64,000 bases of DNA from Paracoccus salipaludis (lineage in GTDB: Bacteria; Pseudomonadota; Alphaproteobacteria; Rhodobacterales; Rhodobacteraceae), in assembly GCF_002287065.1 (NCBI RefSeq), contig NZ_NSJZ01000015.1, positions 1 to 64,000 of the forward strand, in the 5' to 3' direction. Both the position numbers and the translations under genes were made by a program. Of the stretch, positions 36,323 to 45,421 are shown piece by piece. The notes below the pieces were generated by a model. It worked only from the letters and a program-made list of their open reading frames with translations. It did not search any database and was not told the origin of the DNA. The stretch's first letter is position 1. Each line of letters begins with the position of its first letter.

Positions 36323-38377
36323 TCAGCGCGCGCCGGGCAGGCTGGCGGGCGGGCGGCTGTCCCGATAGCGGTGCGGCACCCACTTGCCCCAGCGTTCCTC
36401 GAACAGCGCGCGGTTCCTATCGAACAGCTGCTGCTTCTCGCCCGAGGGCAGCGCGTTGAACGTGGCCGACAGGTGGTGGTGGCAGAAGGCGTCTTCGGCC
36501 AGCGCGGTCACCAGACCCGCCTGGTGGAAGGTGGCGCAGTGGTCGTCGTCCTCGAACATGCCGCGTCCGTAGATTTCGGGCAGGTGGCCCAGCCGGTCCA
36601 GGTCCGCGCGGCGGAACATGGCGCAGAAATAGGCACAGACCGGGATGGGGGTCCATTGTCCCCGGTGGCCGGTCGCGAGGTCGCGTGCCGCGCGGGCCAT
36701 GGCGTCCATGTCGGCATAGGCGATCTCGATCCGCGCCTCGTTGCCGATGTTGTTGGTCATGGGGCCGACGATGCCGACCTCGGGGTTGCGCTGGAGGTGG
36801 CGGACCATCGCCAGAAGCGCGCCGGGTGCCAGGAACGTGTCGTTGTTCAGCAGCAGCACGAACTCGCCCGTGGCGGCCTCGATGCCACGGTTGTTGCCGC
36901 GGGCGAAGCCCAGGTTTTCTCCGTTCTCGACCAGGACGATCCGGTCGTCGCCGGCCGCGCGGGCCCGCAGGATGTCCAGCACCTCGGGCGTCGAGCCGTT
37001 GTCCACAAGCACGACTTCCAGGTTCGGATAAACGTCGCCGCGCCCCAGCATCGCGTGCAGCGTGGCCAGGGTCATGTCGGTGTCCGCACCGTAGTGCAGG
37101 ACGATCACGGACAGCTTCGGCTCGTGCCGCATCTCGGCCAGCATGTCGGCGGCACGGAAGGACCAGGCGTTGTCCAGCGCGTACTGGCGCAGGCGCTGGC
37201 CGAAATCCGCATCGCGCGCCAAGGGGGCGGCGTGGCGGATCTGGGCGGCGAAAGCGAGGGCGTCGTCGGCGCGGAACACCAGCTCGCCCGCGCGGTCGAG
37301 TTCGGGCAGCGACGTCGAGACCGTCGGCCGCATCACCGCCGAATATTCGTAGAACTTGACCGGGTCGCAGGCCTTGATAATCGGCAGCAGCTGGAAGGGG
37401 ATGATCAGCACGTCCATCTGCCGGTGGAAGGCGGGGACGTCGCCGTAGGGGATCTCGCCGTGCAGCGTGACGTTGGGCAGGTTCCCCAGCCGCAGCGGGG
37501 CCTCGGCCGTGACCGCGCCGCACAGGTGGATGTCGAAATCGGGGTTGGCGCGGGCCACCGCTTCCAGCAGGTCGGTGTGGAACCATTCCGCGATGGCGCC
37601 GACATAGCCCACGCGGATCGTGCCGGGCTTCAGCTTGCCCGTCAGCCAGCCGGGCGCCTGGGCCTGGCTGTCGTCGATGAAGTGGCTGACGTCCGTGCCG
37701 TTGCGGACCATCACCACGTCGCGGATCGGGCTGAACTTGTCGAACAGGTACTGCGAGCTGACGACCATCTTGTCGGCCCGCGCGATCATGTCCAGCTCGG
37801 CTTCCAGCACATGCGGCTCGGTGTTGGAAAAGCCGCCGATGTCGTCCATGCAGTCGAAGGTGATCTGGTATTCGGGCGACAGGTGCCTGGCCAGGTTCCA
37901 CCAGTAGGGATGTTCGATCACGACATGGGCCACGGGCGAGGCCGCGATGGCATCGGCCAGCGCGTGGAAGTGGTTGATCCAGGCGCGGGCCTGAGAAGGC
38001 GTGGGCACCCCGGTATAGGACTGAAGCCCCCGCATCCCCCGGTTCGGCAGTCGCACGACATGGACGCCCGGCGCCACCTCGCGCACGGTGCCCTCGCGCG
38101 GGTTCTGCTCCATTTCGATGTAGAAGACGCGGTGACCTTCCGCCGCCATGCGGGTGGCGAGGTGCTGGGGGCGCTGGATGCGGAAGTCCCAGTTGATGAT
38201 CGACAGCACGAAGATGTCGGGCTTGTCGCCGGCCCGCGCCGGGACCGAGGCATAGCCGCCCGTGGCGGCGGGCTGCGCCTGGACGGGAGAGAAGGCGAGC
38301 GCGCGGGGGATGCCCCCCGGCACGGGCAGGCGGCGCTTCAGCCGCTCGACGGCGCCGCCCGGCAGCACGCGCCGCAT
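36323..38377 (-). CDS. two-domain glycosyltransferase (GT4-like plus GT2)
   Basis: The 684-residue cytoplasmic protein joins two sugar transferases. Residues about 50-400 form a GT-B fold like GT4/GumK-type enzymes (FVLSIINWDFRIQRPQHLA, TFDCMDDIGGF, VKFYEYSAVMRPTVST). Residues about 405-665 form a GT-A, family GT2 domain of rhamnosyltransferase type, with LSVIVLHYG, VLVDNGSTPE and the metal-site replacement LLLNNDTF. Fusions of this kind add two successive sugars or act on repeating units. It sits 15 bp after the coiled-coil sulfotransferase, in one apparent operon with the second sulfotransferase and wecB. Confidence 0.88.
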   Translation of the reverse strand: MRRVLPGGAVERLKRRLPVPGGIPRALAFSPVQAQPAATGGYASVPARAGDKPDIFVLSIINWDFRIQRPQHLATRMAAEGHRVFYIEMEQNPREGTVREVAPGVHVVRLPNRGMRGLQSYTGVPTPSQARAWINHFHALADAIAASPVAHVVIEHPYWWNLARHLSPEYQITFDCMDDIGGFSNTEPHVLEAELDMIARADKMVVSSQYLFDKFSPIRDVVMVRNGTDVSHFIDDSQAQAPGWLTGKLKPGTIRVGYVGAIAEWFHTDLLEAVARANPDFDIHLCGAVTAEAPLRLGNLPNVTLHGEIPYGDVPAFHRQMDVLIIPFQLLPIIKACDPVKFYEYSAVMRPTVSTSLPELDRAGELVFRADDALAFAAQIRHAAPLARDADFGQRLRQYALDNAWSFRAADMLAEMRHEPKLSVIVLHYGADTDMTLATLHAMLGRGDVYPNLEVVLVDNGSTPEVLDILRARAAGDDRIVLVENGENLGFARGNNRGIEAATGEFVLLLNNDTFLAPGALLAMVRHLQRNPEVGIVGPMTNNIGNEARIEIAYADMDAMARAARDLATGHRGQWTPIPVCAYFCAMFRRADLDRLGHLPEIYGRGMFEDDDHCATFHQAGLVTALAEDAFCHHHLSATFNALPSGEKQQLFDRNRALFEERWGKWVPHRYRDSRPPASLPGAR

Positions 38378-38392
38378 GGACCGGCCCCCCAG

Positions 38393-39928
38393 TCAGTAAA
38401 GGCGGCGATAGATGGGCTTCAGAATGGTCTCACGCTCTTTCTCGAGGAAGGCGGCGGTCGTGGCGAGGGTCTGCTCGGTTGCCTGCAGATGCGCCTGCAG
38501 CTGCGCGGCGTGGTCCTGCAGTTCCTCGATGGTGGTCCAGCGGGCCTCGGCGATGTCCGCCATCTCGTCGCGCTGCGCCTCGGTGACAGCAAGCTGGGAC
38601 TGCAGCATCCGGGCCTGCTCGCGCGCGGCATCCGCCAGCCCGACGATCTCGTTCCACCGGGCCTCGGTCGACCGCAACTGGGCCACGGCCTGATCGCGCT
38701 GCGCTTCGGTGGCCTGCAACTGGTTGTTGAGGGTGGCAAGGCCCTCGTCGCGCTGTGCCTCGGTCGCCCGCAGCTGCTCGGTCATCTCGGAGATGGCCTC
38801 GTCGCGCTGGGTCTCGGTGGCGCGCAGCTGCTCGCTCAGCCGTTCCAGGATGTCGTCGCGCTGGGCCTCGGTCGCGCGCAGCTGTTCGGTCAGCTCGGCA
38901 AGACCCTCGTCGCGCTGGTGTTCCGTCGCGCGGATGCGCTGGGCAAGGGCCTCGGCATCCGACAGCCGGTCCGCCACGTCGCGTTCCAATTGCGCCCGCC
39001 GCTGGTCCAGCGCCGCGATCTCGGTTTGGGTGTCGATGATCTGCTGGGCATAAGCGTCCTCGACGGCACGTGCGGCGCCCGACAGGGCGGCGAAGCGGTC
39101 GCGATATGGGTCAAGCTCGGCGATGCCCGGAACCTCGCCGCGTCCGGCGGCCTTGGCCAGCACGGCAAACAGGTCCAGCGCCAGCTGCTCGACCGGCCGC
39201 TCCGAGGCCGCGGCCTCGCCCCGGCCATGGACGGCATCGGGCAGAAAGGTTTCGGCCACGCGCGCTTGGGCGTCGGGGGGCAGGTCGTCCTGGAACAGTT
39301 CCGCGATTCGCGCGAGTGTTGGGGCAGGGTCGCCGGTCCAGTCGGGAAACAGGACCAGTTGGCGCGGCAGCCCTTCCGAGCCTTCGACCGATCCGAGCGT
39401 ATGGTTGACCCAGGACAGCATCGCCGCATCCGCGCCGAAGCCGTTGCGGCGGGCGAGCGAGTGGGCGACCTCGCGCGGGTCGCGCAGGGCGATCAGGACC
39501 GCTGCCCGGACGCTACGGGCCTCAAGCCAGGCGCGCCACAGGGGAAGGGTCAGGGAAAGCCTGGGATCCTTCACCATGATGCGCGCCGCGTCGGCGAAGC
39601 TTTGTTCCACGGCCGCGTCCATGCGCGACAGCATCGCATCGTCGGGCGCGGGCAGGTCCACCGGGCCGATCCGCAGCCAGGACGACCCCCGTTCCGCCAG
39701 GATCGCGTCGTTCAGGGCGACGATGGCCTGCGGCTCGAAATGGCCCCGCGGGTTATCCTCGGCCGGGCCGCCCGCGTCGCGCGGAAGGGTGAACCCAAGG
39801 GCGCCGCAGCTTTCCCCGAGAAACGAGGTGCCGCTGCGGTGCATGCCCGCGATCAGCAGGGCGGTGGAGGGCTGGGACAAGGCTGGGATCCTGATGGCGT
39901 CAGTCGCGACGTGACCTAGCCGCCCCAT
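38393..39928 (-). CDS. sulfotransferase-like protein with C-terminal repeat coiled coil
   Basis: The 511-residue product has a sulfotransferase-type P-loop domain (about 20-260): 5'-PSB loop LLIAGMHRSGTSFLGES near 24-40 and the 3'-phosphate motif ALRDPREVAHSLARR near 147-161. From about 285 to 500 it is a continuous charged coiled coil. Residues 332-403 are four 18-residue units of the form LRATEAQRDExxxxLxxQ, followed by further LxxTEAxR units spaced 14, 28 and 35 residues, all multiples of seven. The end ILKPIYRRLY is basic. A TTG at 39880 with AGGA upstream is a good alternative start. It is the first gene of the glycan cluster. Confidence 0.82.
   Translation of the reverse strand: MGRLGHVATDAIRIPALSQPSTALLIAGMHRSGTSFLGESCGALGFTLPRDAGGPAEDNPRGHFEPQAIVALNDAILAERGSSWLRIGPVDLPAPDDAMLSRMDAAVEQSFADAARIMVKDPRLSLTLPLWRAWLEARSVRAAVLIALRDPREVAHSLARRNGFGADAAMLSWVNHTLGSVEGSEGLPRQLVLFPDWTGDPAPTLARIAELFQDDLPPDAQARVAETFLPDAVHGRGEAAASERPVEQLALDLFAVLAKAAGRGEVPGIAELDPYRDRFAALSGAARAVEDAYAQQIIDTQTEIAALDQRRAQLERDVADRLSDAEALAQRIRATEHQRDEGLAELTEQLRATEAQRDDILERLSEQLRATETQRDEAISEMTEQLRATEAQRDEGLATLNNQLQATEAQRDQAVAQLRSTEARWNEIVGLADAAREQARMLQSQLAVTEAQRDEMADIAEARWTTIEELQDHAAQLQAHLQATEQTLATTAAFLEKERETILKPIYRRLY
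38720..38935 (-). repeat. four 54-bp tandem coding repeats
   Basis: The segment encodes four 18-residue units (residues 332-403) of the coiled-coil sulfotransferase. Units are diverged at DNA level, with the LRATExQRDE core conserved. Confidence 0.8.
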
Positions 39929-39976
39929 GATCTAGGGTCAACGCATCCAAGGGCAGGCGGCGGCGGTCGGAACCGC

Positions 39977-41353
39977 TCAGGCCTGCCCTTCGGCGCGCAG
40001 CCCGTCGAATACCCGCGTCAGGGCGGCGTCGAGCTTTTCGAACATCTCGTCCATCTGCGCATCCGTCAGGATGAAGGGCGGGCAGAGCACGATCGACTGC
40101 CCCAGCGGCCGGCAGATCAGGCCCAGGTCGGTGCAGGTGTTGGCGATCCGCTCGCTGACCGACAGGTGGCCCGGGAAGGGCTGCCGGGTCTCGGGGTCCT
40201 TCACGGCCTCTAGCGCCCACATGTAGCCGACGCCGCGCAACTCTCCGATGTTGGCGTGGCGCTGCATGATGTCGCGCAGGCCGGCCTCCATCCGGGGGGC
40301 CTTGTCGATGACGTTCTGCGCCAGTCCCTCGTTCATCACCACGTCGATGGCCTTCAGCGCGATGGCGCAGCCGACCGGGTGACCCGAGGCGGTGAAGCCG
40401 TGCGGGAACTCCTCGATCGGCGTGATGGCGGCGTCCAGCCGGTCGCTGAGTTCCGGCCCCAGGATCACCGCGCCCATCGGGAAGAACCCGGCGGTCAGGT
40501 TCTTCGAGGAGATGATCGCGTCGGGAACGAAGTCGTAGGTCTGGCAACCCCAGGTATTGCCGGTGCGGCCGAAGCCGGTGATGACCTCGTCGGCGATGAA
40601 GGGGATGCCATGCTTCTTCAGGATCGGCTGGATCGCTTGAAAATAGCCCTTGGCCGGGGGGATCACGCCGCCCGCGCCCTGCACCGGTTCGGCGAAGAAG
40701 CCCGCGATGGTGTCGGCGCCCTCGCGCTGGATCGTGTCCTCAAGCTCGCGCGCAAGGCGGGCGACGAACTCGGCCTCGGATTCGCCGGGGTTTCCGTAGC
40801 GCCAGAAATGCGGGCAGGTCAGGTGGATGAAGCCGTCCAGCGGCAAGCCGAAGACCTCGTTGTAGGGCTTGCCGGTCATGCTGGCCGAGATGGCGGTGAC
40901 GCCGTGATAGGCGTTCCAGCGCGTCAGGATCTTGCGGCGCTGCGGCTTGCCCTCGGACCGGTGCAGGAACCACAGCATCTTGACCATGGTGTCGTTCGCC
41001 TCGGACCCCGAGTTGGTGTAGAACACCTTGCCGCGCCGGAAGGGAGAAACCTCGACCAGCTTTTCCGACAGCATCACCGTCTGGTCCGACATCCGTCCGA
41101 AGAAGGCGTGATAGCCGGGGAAGCGGTCGTACTGCGCCTTGGCGGCCTCGATCAGCCCCGGATGGTCGAAGCCCGCGACCATGTTCCACAGCCCCGAGTT
41201 CGAATCGAGCCACTTGCGCCCTTGAGTGTCAAAGACATAGGGCCCCTCGCCACGGGTCAGGACGATCGTGCCCCGGTCTTCGACACTGGGCATGTCGGTG
41301 AAGCCGTACATCGAATATTCCCTGGCTCGCGCCGCCCAGCTCTTGTCGTCCAT
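39977..41353 (-). CDS. class III omega-aminotransferase
   Basis: The 458-residue PLP enzyme belongs to the class III aminotransferases and looks like putrescine/beta-alanine/taurine:pyruvate types. FIADEVITGFGRTG holds the PLP-ring aspartate near residue 255, and IISSKNLTAGFFPMGAV the PLP lysine near 284; TNSGSEANDTMVKM near 113-126 binds phosphate. The ATG at 41353 has GGAGGCGATC directly upstream. It is transcribed alone. The donor amine cannot be told; the PuuB-like oxidase 11 kb away may or may not be related. Confidence 0.9.
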   Translation of the reverse strand: MDDKSWAARAREYSMYGFTDMPSVEDRGTIVLTRGEGPYVFDTQGRKWLDSNSGLWNMVAGFDHPGLIEAAKAQYDRFPGYHAFFGRMSDQTVMLSEKLVEVSPFRRGKVFYTNSGSEANDTMVKMLWFLHRSEGKPQRRKILTRWNAYHGVTAISASMTGKPYNEVFGLPLDGFIHLTCPHFWRYGNPGESEAEFVARLARELEDTIQREGADTIAGFFAEPVQGAGGVIPPAKGYFQAIQPILKKHGIPFIADEVITGFGRTGNTWGCQTYDFVPDAIISSKNLTAGFFPMGAVILGPELSDRLDAAITPIEEFPHGFTASGHPVGCAIALKAIDVVMNEGLAQNVIDKAPRMEAGLRDIMQRHANIGELRGVGYMWALEAVKDPETRQPFPGHLSVSERIANTCTDLGLICRPLGQSIVLCPPFILTDAQMDEMFEKLDAALTRVFDGLRAEGQA

Positions 41354-41528
41354 GATCGCCTCCGATGTGCTGGCCACAGGCTAGCCGGGGCGGCCGCCGG
41401 GTTCAACAAAGGCCCGGGCGGCGATCTGCAGCGCGCGTCCGGCAGGCTGCCCGCCTAGGACATTGGTCGGGCTTTTGCGGCTCTGCGCGCGGGACCATCC
41501 TGCGCGGGTGGGTCTGGAGGAGGATGCC

Positions 41529-41984
41529 ATGCGGAAGCTTGTCCTGGCGCTGGCCTTGGTGCCGATGCCGCTTGTGGCGCAGGATCTGGCGATCCCGCCG
41601 GTCAAGATGCTGGACACCTCGCGCGAGGCGCGGGACCAGCAGTCCGACCACGACCGCCGCATCGCGCTGATGGAGGGCATCCTTGCCGACGAACTGTCCG
41701 GCGCGCTGGTCAGCCGCAAGGACATCGCCGACGCCTGCCCGCGCGAGACGACCGACTGCCTTGTCACCGCCCTGCGCGAACGGGGAGCCGAGCGGGGGCT
41801 GTTCATCGTCGTGCAGAAGACCAGCACCCTGATCCTTCAGGCCTTCGCCAGCCTCGTGGACCTGGAAGGCGAAAGGCTGGTCACGCACACGGAACTCAGC
41901 TTCCGGGGCGACAATGACGAATCGTGGCAGAAGGCCGCGCATTTCCTGGCCGAGAAGCTGGCGGCCGAGGGCTCCGAGGGCTGA
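41529..41984 (+). CDS. secreted DUF2380/DUF3280-like protein
   Basis: The 151-residue product has a signal peptide (MRKLVLALALVPMPLVAQ) and then a small periplasmic domain. The layout, with VKMLDTSREARDQQSDHDRR, a central ELSGALVSRKDIADACP and a final FRGDNDESWQKAAHFLAEKL, matches DUF2380/DUF3280 proteins, which resemble TolB-like N-terminal folds. Two cysteines in ACPRETTDC may form a disulfide. Function is unknown. A GGAGGA site precedes the ATG. It runs in the same direction as miaB with about 60 bp between. Confidence 0.8.
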   Translation: MRKLVLALALVPMPLVAQDLAIPPVKMLDTSREARDQQSDHDRRIALMEGILADELSGALVSRKDIADACPRETTDCLVTALRERGAERGLFIVVQKTSTLILQAFASLVDLEGERLVTHTELSFRGDNDESWQKAAHFLAEKLAAEGSEG

Positions 41985-42047
41985 CGCCCGCGCTTTCCTT
42001 GAGGGAGGGGTGGCGCTATATGTGCCGGATTCCACGGAAAGCGCGCC

Positions 42048-43355
42048 ATGACCGACCAGACCCCCAAGCGGCTGTTCATCAAGACCTACGGCTGCCAGAT
42101 GAACGTCTATGACAGCCAGCGCATGGCCGAGGCCATGGGCGCGGAAGGCTATGTCCAGACGGACCGCGCCGAGGACGCGGACATGGTGCTGCTGAACACC
42201 TGCCACATCCGGGAGAAGGCGGCCGAGAAGCTGTATTCCGACCTCGGGCGGCTGAAGCCGCTCAAGTCCGAGCGGCCGGACCTCAAGATCGGTGTCGCGG
42301 GCTGCGTGGCCCAGGCCGAGGGGGACGAGATCATCCGCCGGATGCCGCTGGTGGACCTTGTCGTGGGCCCGCAGGCCTATCACCGCCTGCCCGCCATGGC
42401 GCGGGGCGAGGCGCCCGCCGTGGACACCGACTTCCCGGCCGAGGACAAGTTCGACCACCTGCCGCAGCGCGCCGCCACACGCCGCGCGCCCGCGGCCTTC
42501 CTGACCGTGCAGGAGGGCTGCGACAAGTTCTGCGCCTTCTGCGTCGTTCCCTATACCCGCGGCGCCGAGGTCAGCCGCCCGGCCGAGCGCATCCTGACGG
42601 AAGCCCGCGACCTCGTGGCGCGCGGCGTGCGCGAGATCACGCTGCTGGGCCAGAACGTCAACGGCTGGCATGGCGAGGGGATGGCGGGCTTCGGCACGCT
42701 GATCCGGGCGCTGGCGGACATCGATGGCCTCGACCGCATCCGCTATACGACCAGCCACCCCAACGACATGGCCGACGACCTGATCGAGGCGCATCGGGAC
42801 GTGCCCCAGCTGATGCCCTACCTGCACCTGCCGGTGCAGTCGGGGTCGGACCGCATCCTCAAGGCCATGAACCGCAAGCACACGGCCGAGCAGTACCTGC
42901 GCCTGATCGACCGCATCCGCGCGGCGCGTCCGGACATCATGCTGACCTCGGACTTCATCGTGGGCTTCCCCGGCGAGACGGACGAGGATCATGCCGCCAC
43001 CCTGCGGCTGGTGGAACAGGTGGGCTTCGGCACCGCCTTCAGCTTCAAGTATTCCCCGCGTCCCGGCACGCCCGCCTTCGACCGCCCGATGGTCGAGGAC
43101 GCCGTGGCCGACGCGCGGTTGCAGGAGTTGCAGGCCCTGCTGAACCGCCAGCAGAAGGCCGCGCAGGACTCGATGGTGGGGCGGACGCTGGGCGTGCTGT
43201 TCGAGAAGCCGGGCCGGCTGCCGGGGCAACTGGTCGGCAAGTCGGACTACCTGCACTCGGTCTTCGTCCATGCGCCGCAGGCGCAGGTGGGCGATCTCGT
43301 GCAGGTCAGGATCAGGGCCAGCGCGCCGAATTCGCTCGAGGGCGAACTGGCCTGA
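42048..43355 (+). CDS. miaB: tRNA-2-methylthio-N6-dimethylallyladenosine synthase
   Basis: The 435-residue radical-SAM methylthiotransferase modifies A37 of tRNAs reading U-starting codons. Order: UPF0004 domain with [13 protein letters not shown] (first cluster cysteine) and NTCHIREKA, then the radical-SAM motif CDKFCAFC (Cx3Cx2C) near residue 158, then a C-terminal TRAM domain. Length is typical. In many relatives phoH-like and ybeY genes follow; here a convergent DUF2937 gene follows instead. Confidence 0.96.
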   Translation: MTDQTPKRLFIKTYGCQMNVYDSQRMAEAMGAEGYVQTDRAEDADMVLLNTCHIREKAAEKLYSDLGRLKPLKSERPDLKIGVAGCVAQAEGDEIIRRMPLVDLVVGPQAYHRLPAMARGEAPAVDTDFPAEDKFDHLPQRAATRRAPAAFLTVQEGCDKFCAFCVVPYTRGAEVSRPAERILTEARDLVARGVREITLLGQNVNGWHGEGMAGFGTLIRALADIDGLDRIRYTTSHPNDMADDLIEAHRDVPQLMPYLHLPVQSGSDRILKAMNRKHTAEQYLRLIDRIRAARPDIMLTSDFIVGFPGETDEDHAATLRLVEQVGFGTAFSFKYSPRPGTPAFDRPMVEDAVADARLQELQALLNRQQKAAQDSMVGRTLGVLFEKPGRLPGQLVGKSDYLHSVFVHAPQAQVGDLVQVRIRASAPNSLEGELA

Positions 43356-43406
43356 GGGCTCGGGCGCGGGGATCACCCGTGCCCGGCCCGCCGCGCGCAG
43401 GAACCG

Positions 43407-43895
43407 TCAGGTCCAGCTGTCCTGTTCCTCGCGCCGGAACAGCCGGGCCAGCAGGCCGCCAATCATCCATCCCAGCAGGAAGCCGAGGCCCGTGGCCCAG
43501 AAGCCCGCGGCGGTCAGCGGCAGGGCCGGGCGGAAGTCGCCCCAGGTCGCGGCCAGCGTCTCGGCGTCGCGCATCCGGTGGGGCAGGGCGATGCGCTCCA
43601 GCGCCGAGGCCGAGCGCAGCAGGCCCAGGTCGCTCTCGATCCGCGCGAGGCGCGTGAAGACGCGCCCCATGTCCTGCCCGTGGGAATCGAGGAACTGCGT
43701 TCCCGCCAGCTCCTCCAGTGCGGCCTGTCGGGTCAGCCCGGCGCGGTCGGCACTGGCGTCGAACTCGGCGGCCACCTTCTGCAGCGCGTCCGCCTGACCG
43801 CCCAGCCTCTGGACATACTGGTCCGAGAAGGCCGGGAACTGGGACAGCGCCACCGCGAAGCCCAGCGCCAGGATCAGGCGGAGCAGTCCCGTCAC
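43407..43895 (-). CDS. DUF2937 membrane protein
   Basis: The 162-residue product begins with a hydrophobic helix ([18 protein letters not shown]) and ends with another ([21 protein letters not shown]). Between them is a helical, charged region that should face the periplasm. This is the DUF2937 layout; no function is known. The GTG at 43895 is inferred because it overlaps the stop of proS in a GTGA arrangement, which means coupled translation. Confidence 0.82.
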   Translation of the reverse strand: MTGLLRLILALGFAVALSQFPAFSDQYVQRLGGQADALQKVAAEFDASADRAGLTRQAALEELAGTQFLDSHGQDMGRVFTRLARIESDLGLLRSASALERIALPHRMRDAETLAATWGDFRPALPLTAAGFWATGLGFLLGWMIGGLLARLFRREEQDSWT

Positions 43896-45250
43896 GGCTT
43901 GTAGGCCGCCGCGAAGACCGGGGCATAGATGTCGCTCAGGCGCGACACCGCCTCGGAGGCGGAAATCTCGACCGACTCGCCGGTGCGGCGGTTGGTCAGC
44001 TCGACCACGTTGTTCGCAAGTCCGCGCGGCCCGACGGTGATCCGCCAAGGCAGGCCGATCAGGTCCATGGTGGCGAACTTGGCGCCTGCGCGCTCGTCGC
44101 GGTCGTCATACAGCACCTCGAGGCCCCGCGCGGAAAGCTCGCGCTCCAGCGCCTCGCAGGCGCTGTCGGTGGACGGGTCGCCCTGCTTGAGGTTGACCAG
44201 CCCGACATGGAAGGGCGTCACGCCTTCGGGCCAGATGATCCCCTTGTCGTCGTGGCTCGCCTCGATGATCGCGCCCAGCAGGCGGCTGACGCCGATGCCG
44301 TGCGAACCCATGTGGACGGGGGTGCGGCTTCCGTCCGGGCCGACCACTGTGGCGCCCATCGGTTCGGAATACTTGGTGCCGAAGTAGAAGATCTGGCCGA
44401 CCTCGATCCCGCGCGCCGACTTGCGGCGTTCCTCGGGGATCTGGGCGAACAGCGCCTCGTCATGGGTCTCGTCGGTGCGGGCATAGCGGCTGGTGAACTC
44501 TTCCAGCACGGCGGCGCAGGCGGCGTGGTCGTCATAGTCGATCTGCCGGTCGCCGAAAGTCAGGTCGGTGATCTGGTTGTCGTAAAAGACCTCGGATTCG
44601 CCCGTCTCGGCCAGCACCAGGAACTCGTGCGTGTCTTCGCCGCCGATGGGGCCGGAATCGGCGCGCATCGGAATCGCCTGCAGTCCCATGCGTTCGTAGG
44701 TCCGCAGGTAGCTGACAAGATGCCGGTTATAGGCGTGCAGCGCGTCTTCCTTGGTCAGGTCGAAGTTGTAGCCGTCCTTCATCAGGAACTCGCGGCCGCG
44801 CATGACGCCGAAGCGGGGGCGGATCTCGTCGCGGAACTTCCACTGGATGTGGTACAGCGTCAGCGGCAGGTCCTTGTAGCTGTTCACATGGGCCCGGAAG
44901 ATGTCGGTGATCATCTCCTCGTTGGTGGGGCCGTACAGCATCTCGCGCTTGTGGCGGTCGGTGATGCGCAGCATCTCCTCGCCGTAATCGTCGTAGCGGC
45001 CGGATTCACGCCACAGGTCCGCCGATTGCAGCGTCGGCATCAGCAGGGGGATGTGGCCCGCGCGCTGCTGTTCCTCGTTCACGATCTGCTCGATCCGGCG
45101 CAGGACCTTCAGCCCCAGCGGCAGCCAGGAATAGATGCCGGCCGCCTGCTGCTTGATCATCCCCGCGCGCAGCATCAGCCGGTGGCTGACGATCTGGGCC
45201 TCGGAGGGATTTTCTTTGAGGACGGGCAGGAAATAGCGCGACAGACGCAT
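43892..45250 (-). CDS. proS: prolyl-tRNA synthetase, short type without editing insertion
   Basis: The 452-residue class II synthetase charges proline. Motif 2 region [24 protein letters not shown] and motif 3 [19 protein letters not shown] are clear. It is about 120 residues shorter than E. coli ProS because the INS editing domain is absent, as is usual in alphaproteobacteria, which rely on separate trans-editing proteins. The N-terminus [21 protein letters not shown] is standard. It is co-translated with the DUF2937 gene. Confidence 0.96.
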   Translation of the reverse strand: MRLSRYFLPVLKENPSEAQIVSHRLMLRAGMIKQQAAGIYSWLPLGLKVLRRIEQIVNEEQQRAGHIPLLMPTLQSADLWRESGRYDDYGEEMLRITDRHKREMLYGPTNEEMITDIFRAHVNSYKDLPLTLYHIQWKFRDEIRPRFGVMRGREFLMKDGYNFDLTKEDALHAYNRHLVSYLRTYERMGLQAIPMRADSGPIGGEDTHEFLVLAETGESEVFYDNQITDLTFGDRQIDYDDHAACAAVLEEFTSRYARTDETHDEALFAQIPEERRKSARGIEVGQIFYFGTKYSEPMGATVVGPDGSRTPVHMGSHGIGVSRLLGAIIEASHDDKGIIWPEGVTPFHVGLVNLKQGDPSTDSACEALERELSARGLEVLYDDRDERAGAKFATMDLIGLPWRITVGPRGLANNVVELTNRRTGESVEISASEAVSRLSDIYAPVFAAAYKP

Positions 45251-45421
45251 GGGGCGGGACCTTTGCCGAGTTGCCCGGACCGGTTACCGGATCGCCGCCC
45301 GAGGGGCAACGCCCGTGCGCCGAGGCGCTTGCGCCGCGCGGCCCGGCGGGACAAACAGAAGGCGGGCCGGCAGCACCGGCCGGGACGATCATCGCCCGAC
45401 ACCCTGAACGGAGCACGCGCA

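Noticed and set aside
38720..38935. 54-bp tandem repeats considered as a CRISPR-like array
   Set aside because: The units are contiguous without spacers, diverged, in frame, and encode a regular coiled-coil period.
35378..39919. A 1513-codon open frame on the plus strand through the glycan cluster
   Set aside because: It lies opposite genes with recognisable motifs and shows no domain of its own; composition is that of an antisense shadow.
43892..45250. proS considered truncated
   Set aside because: It is short only because the editing insertion is absent, which is normal for alphaproteobacterial ProRS; all class II motifs are present.
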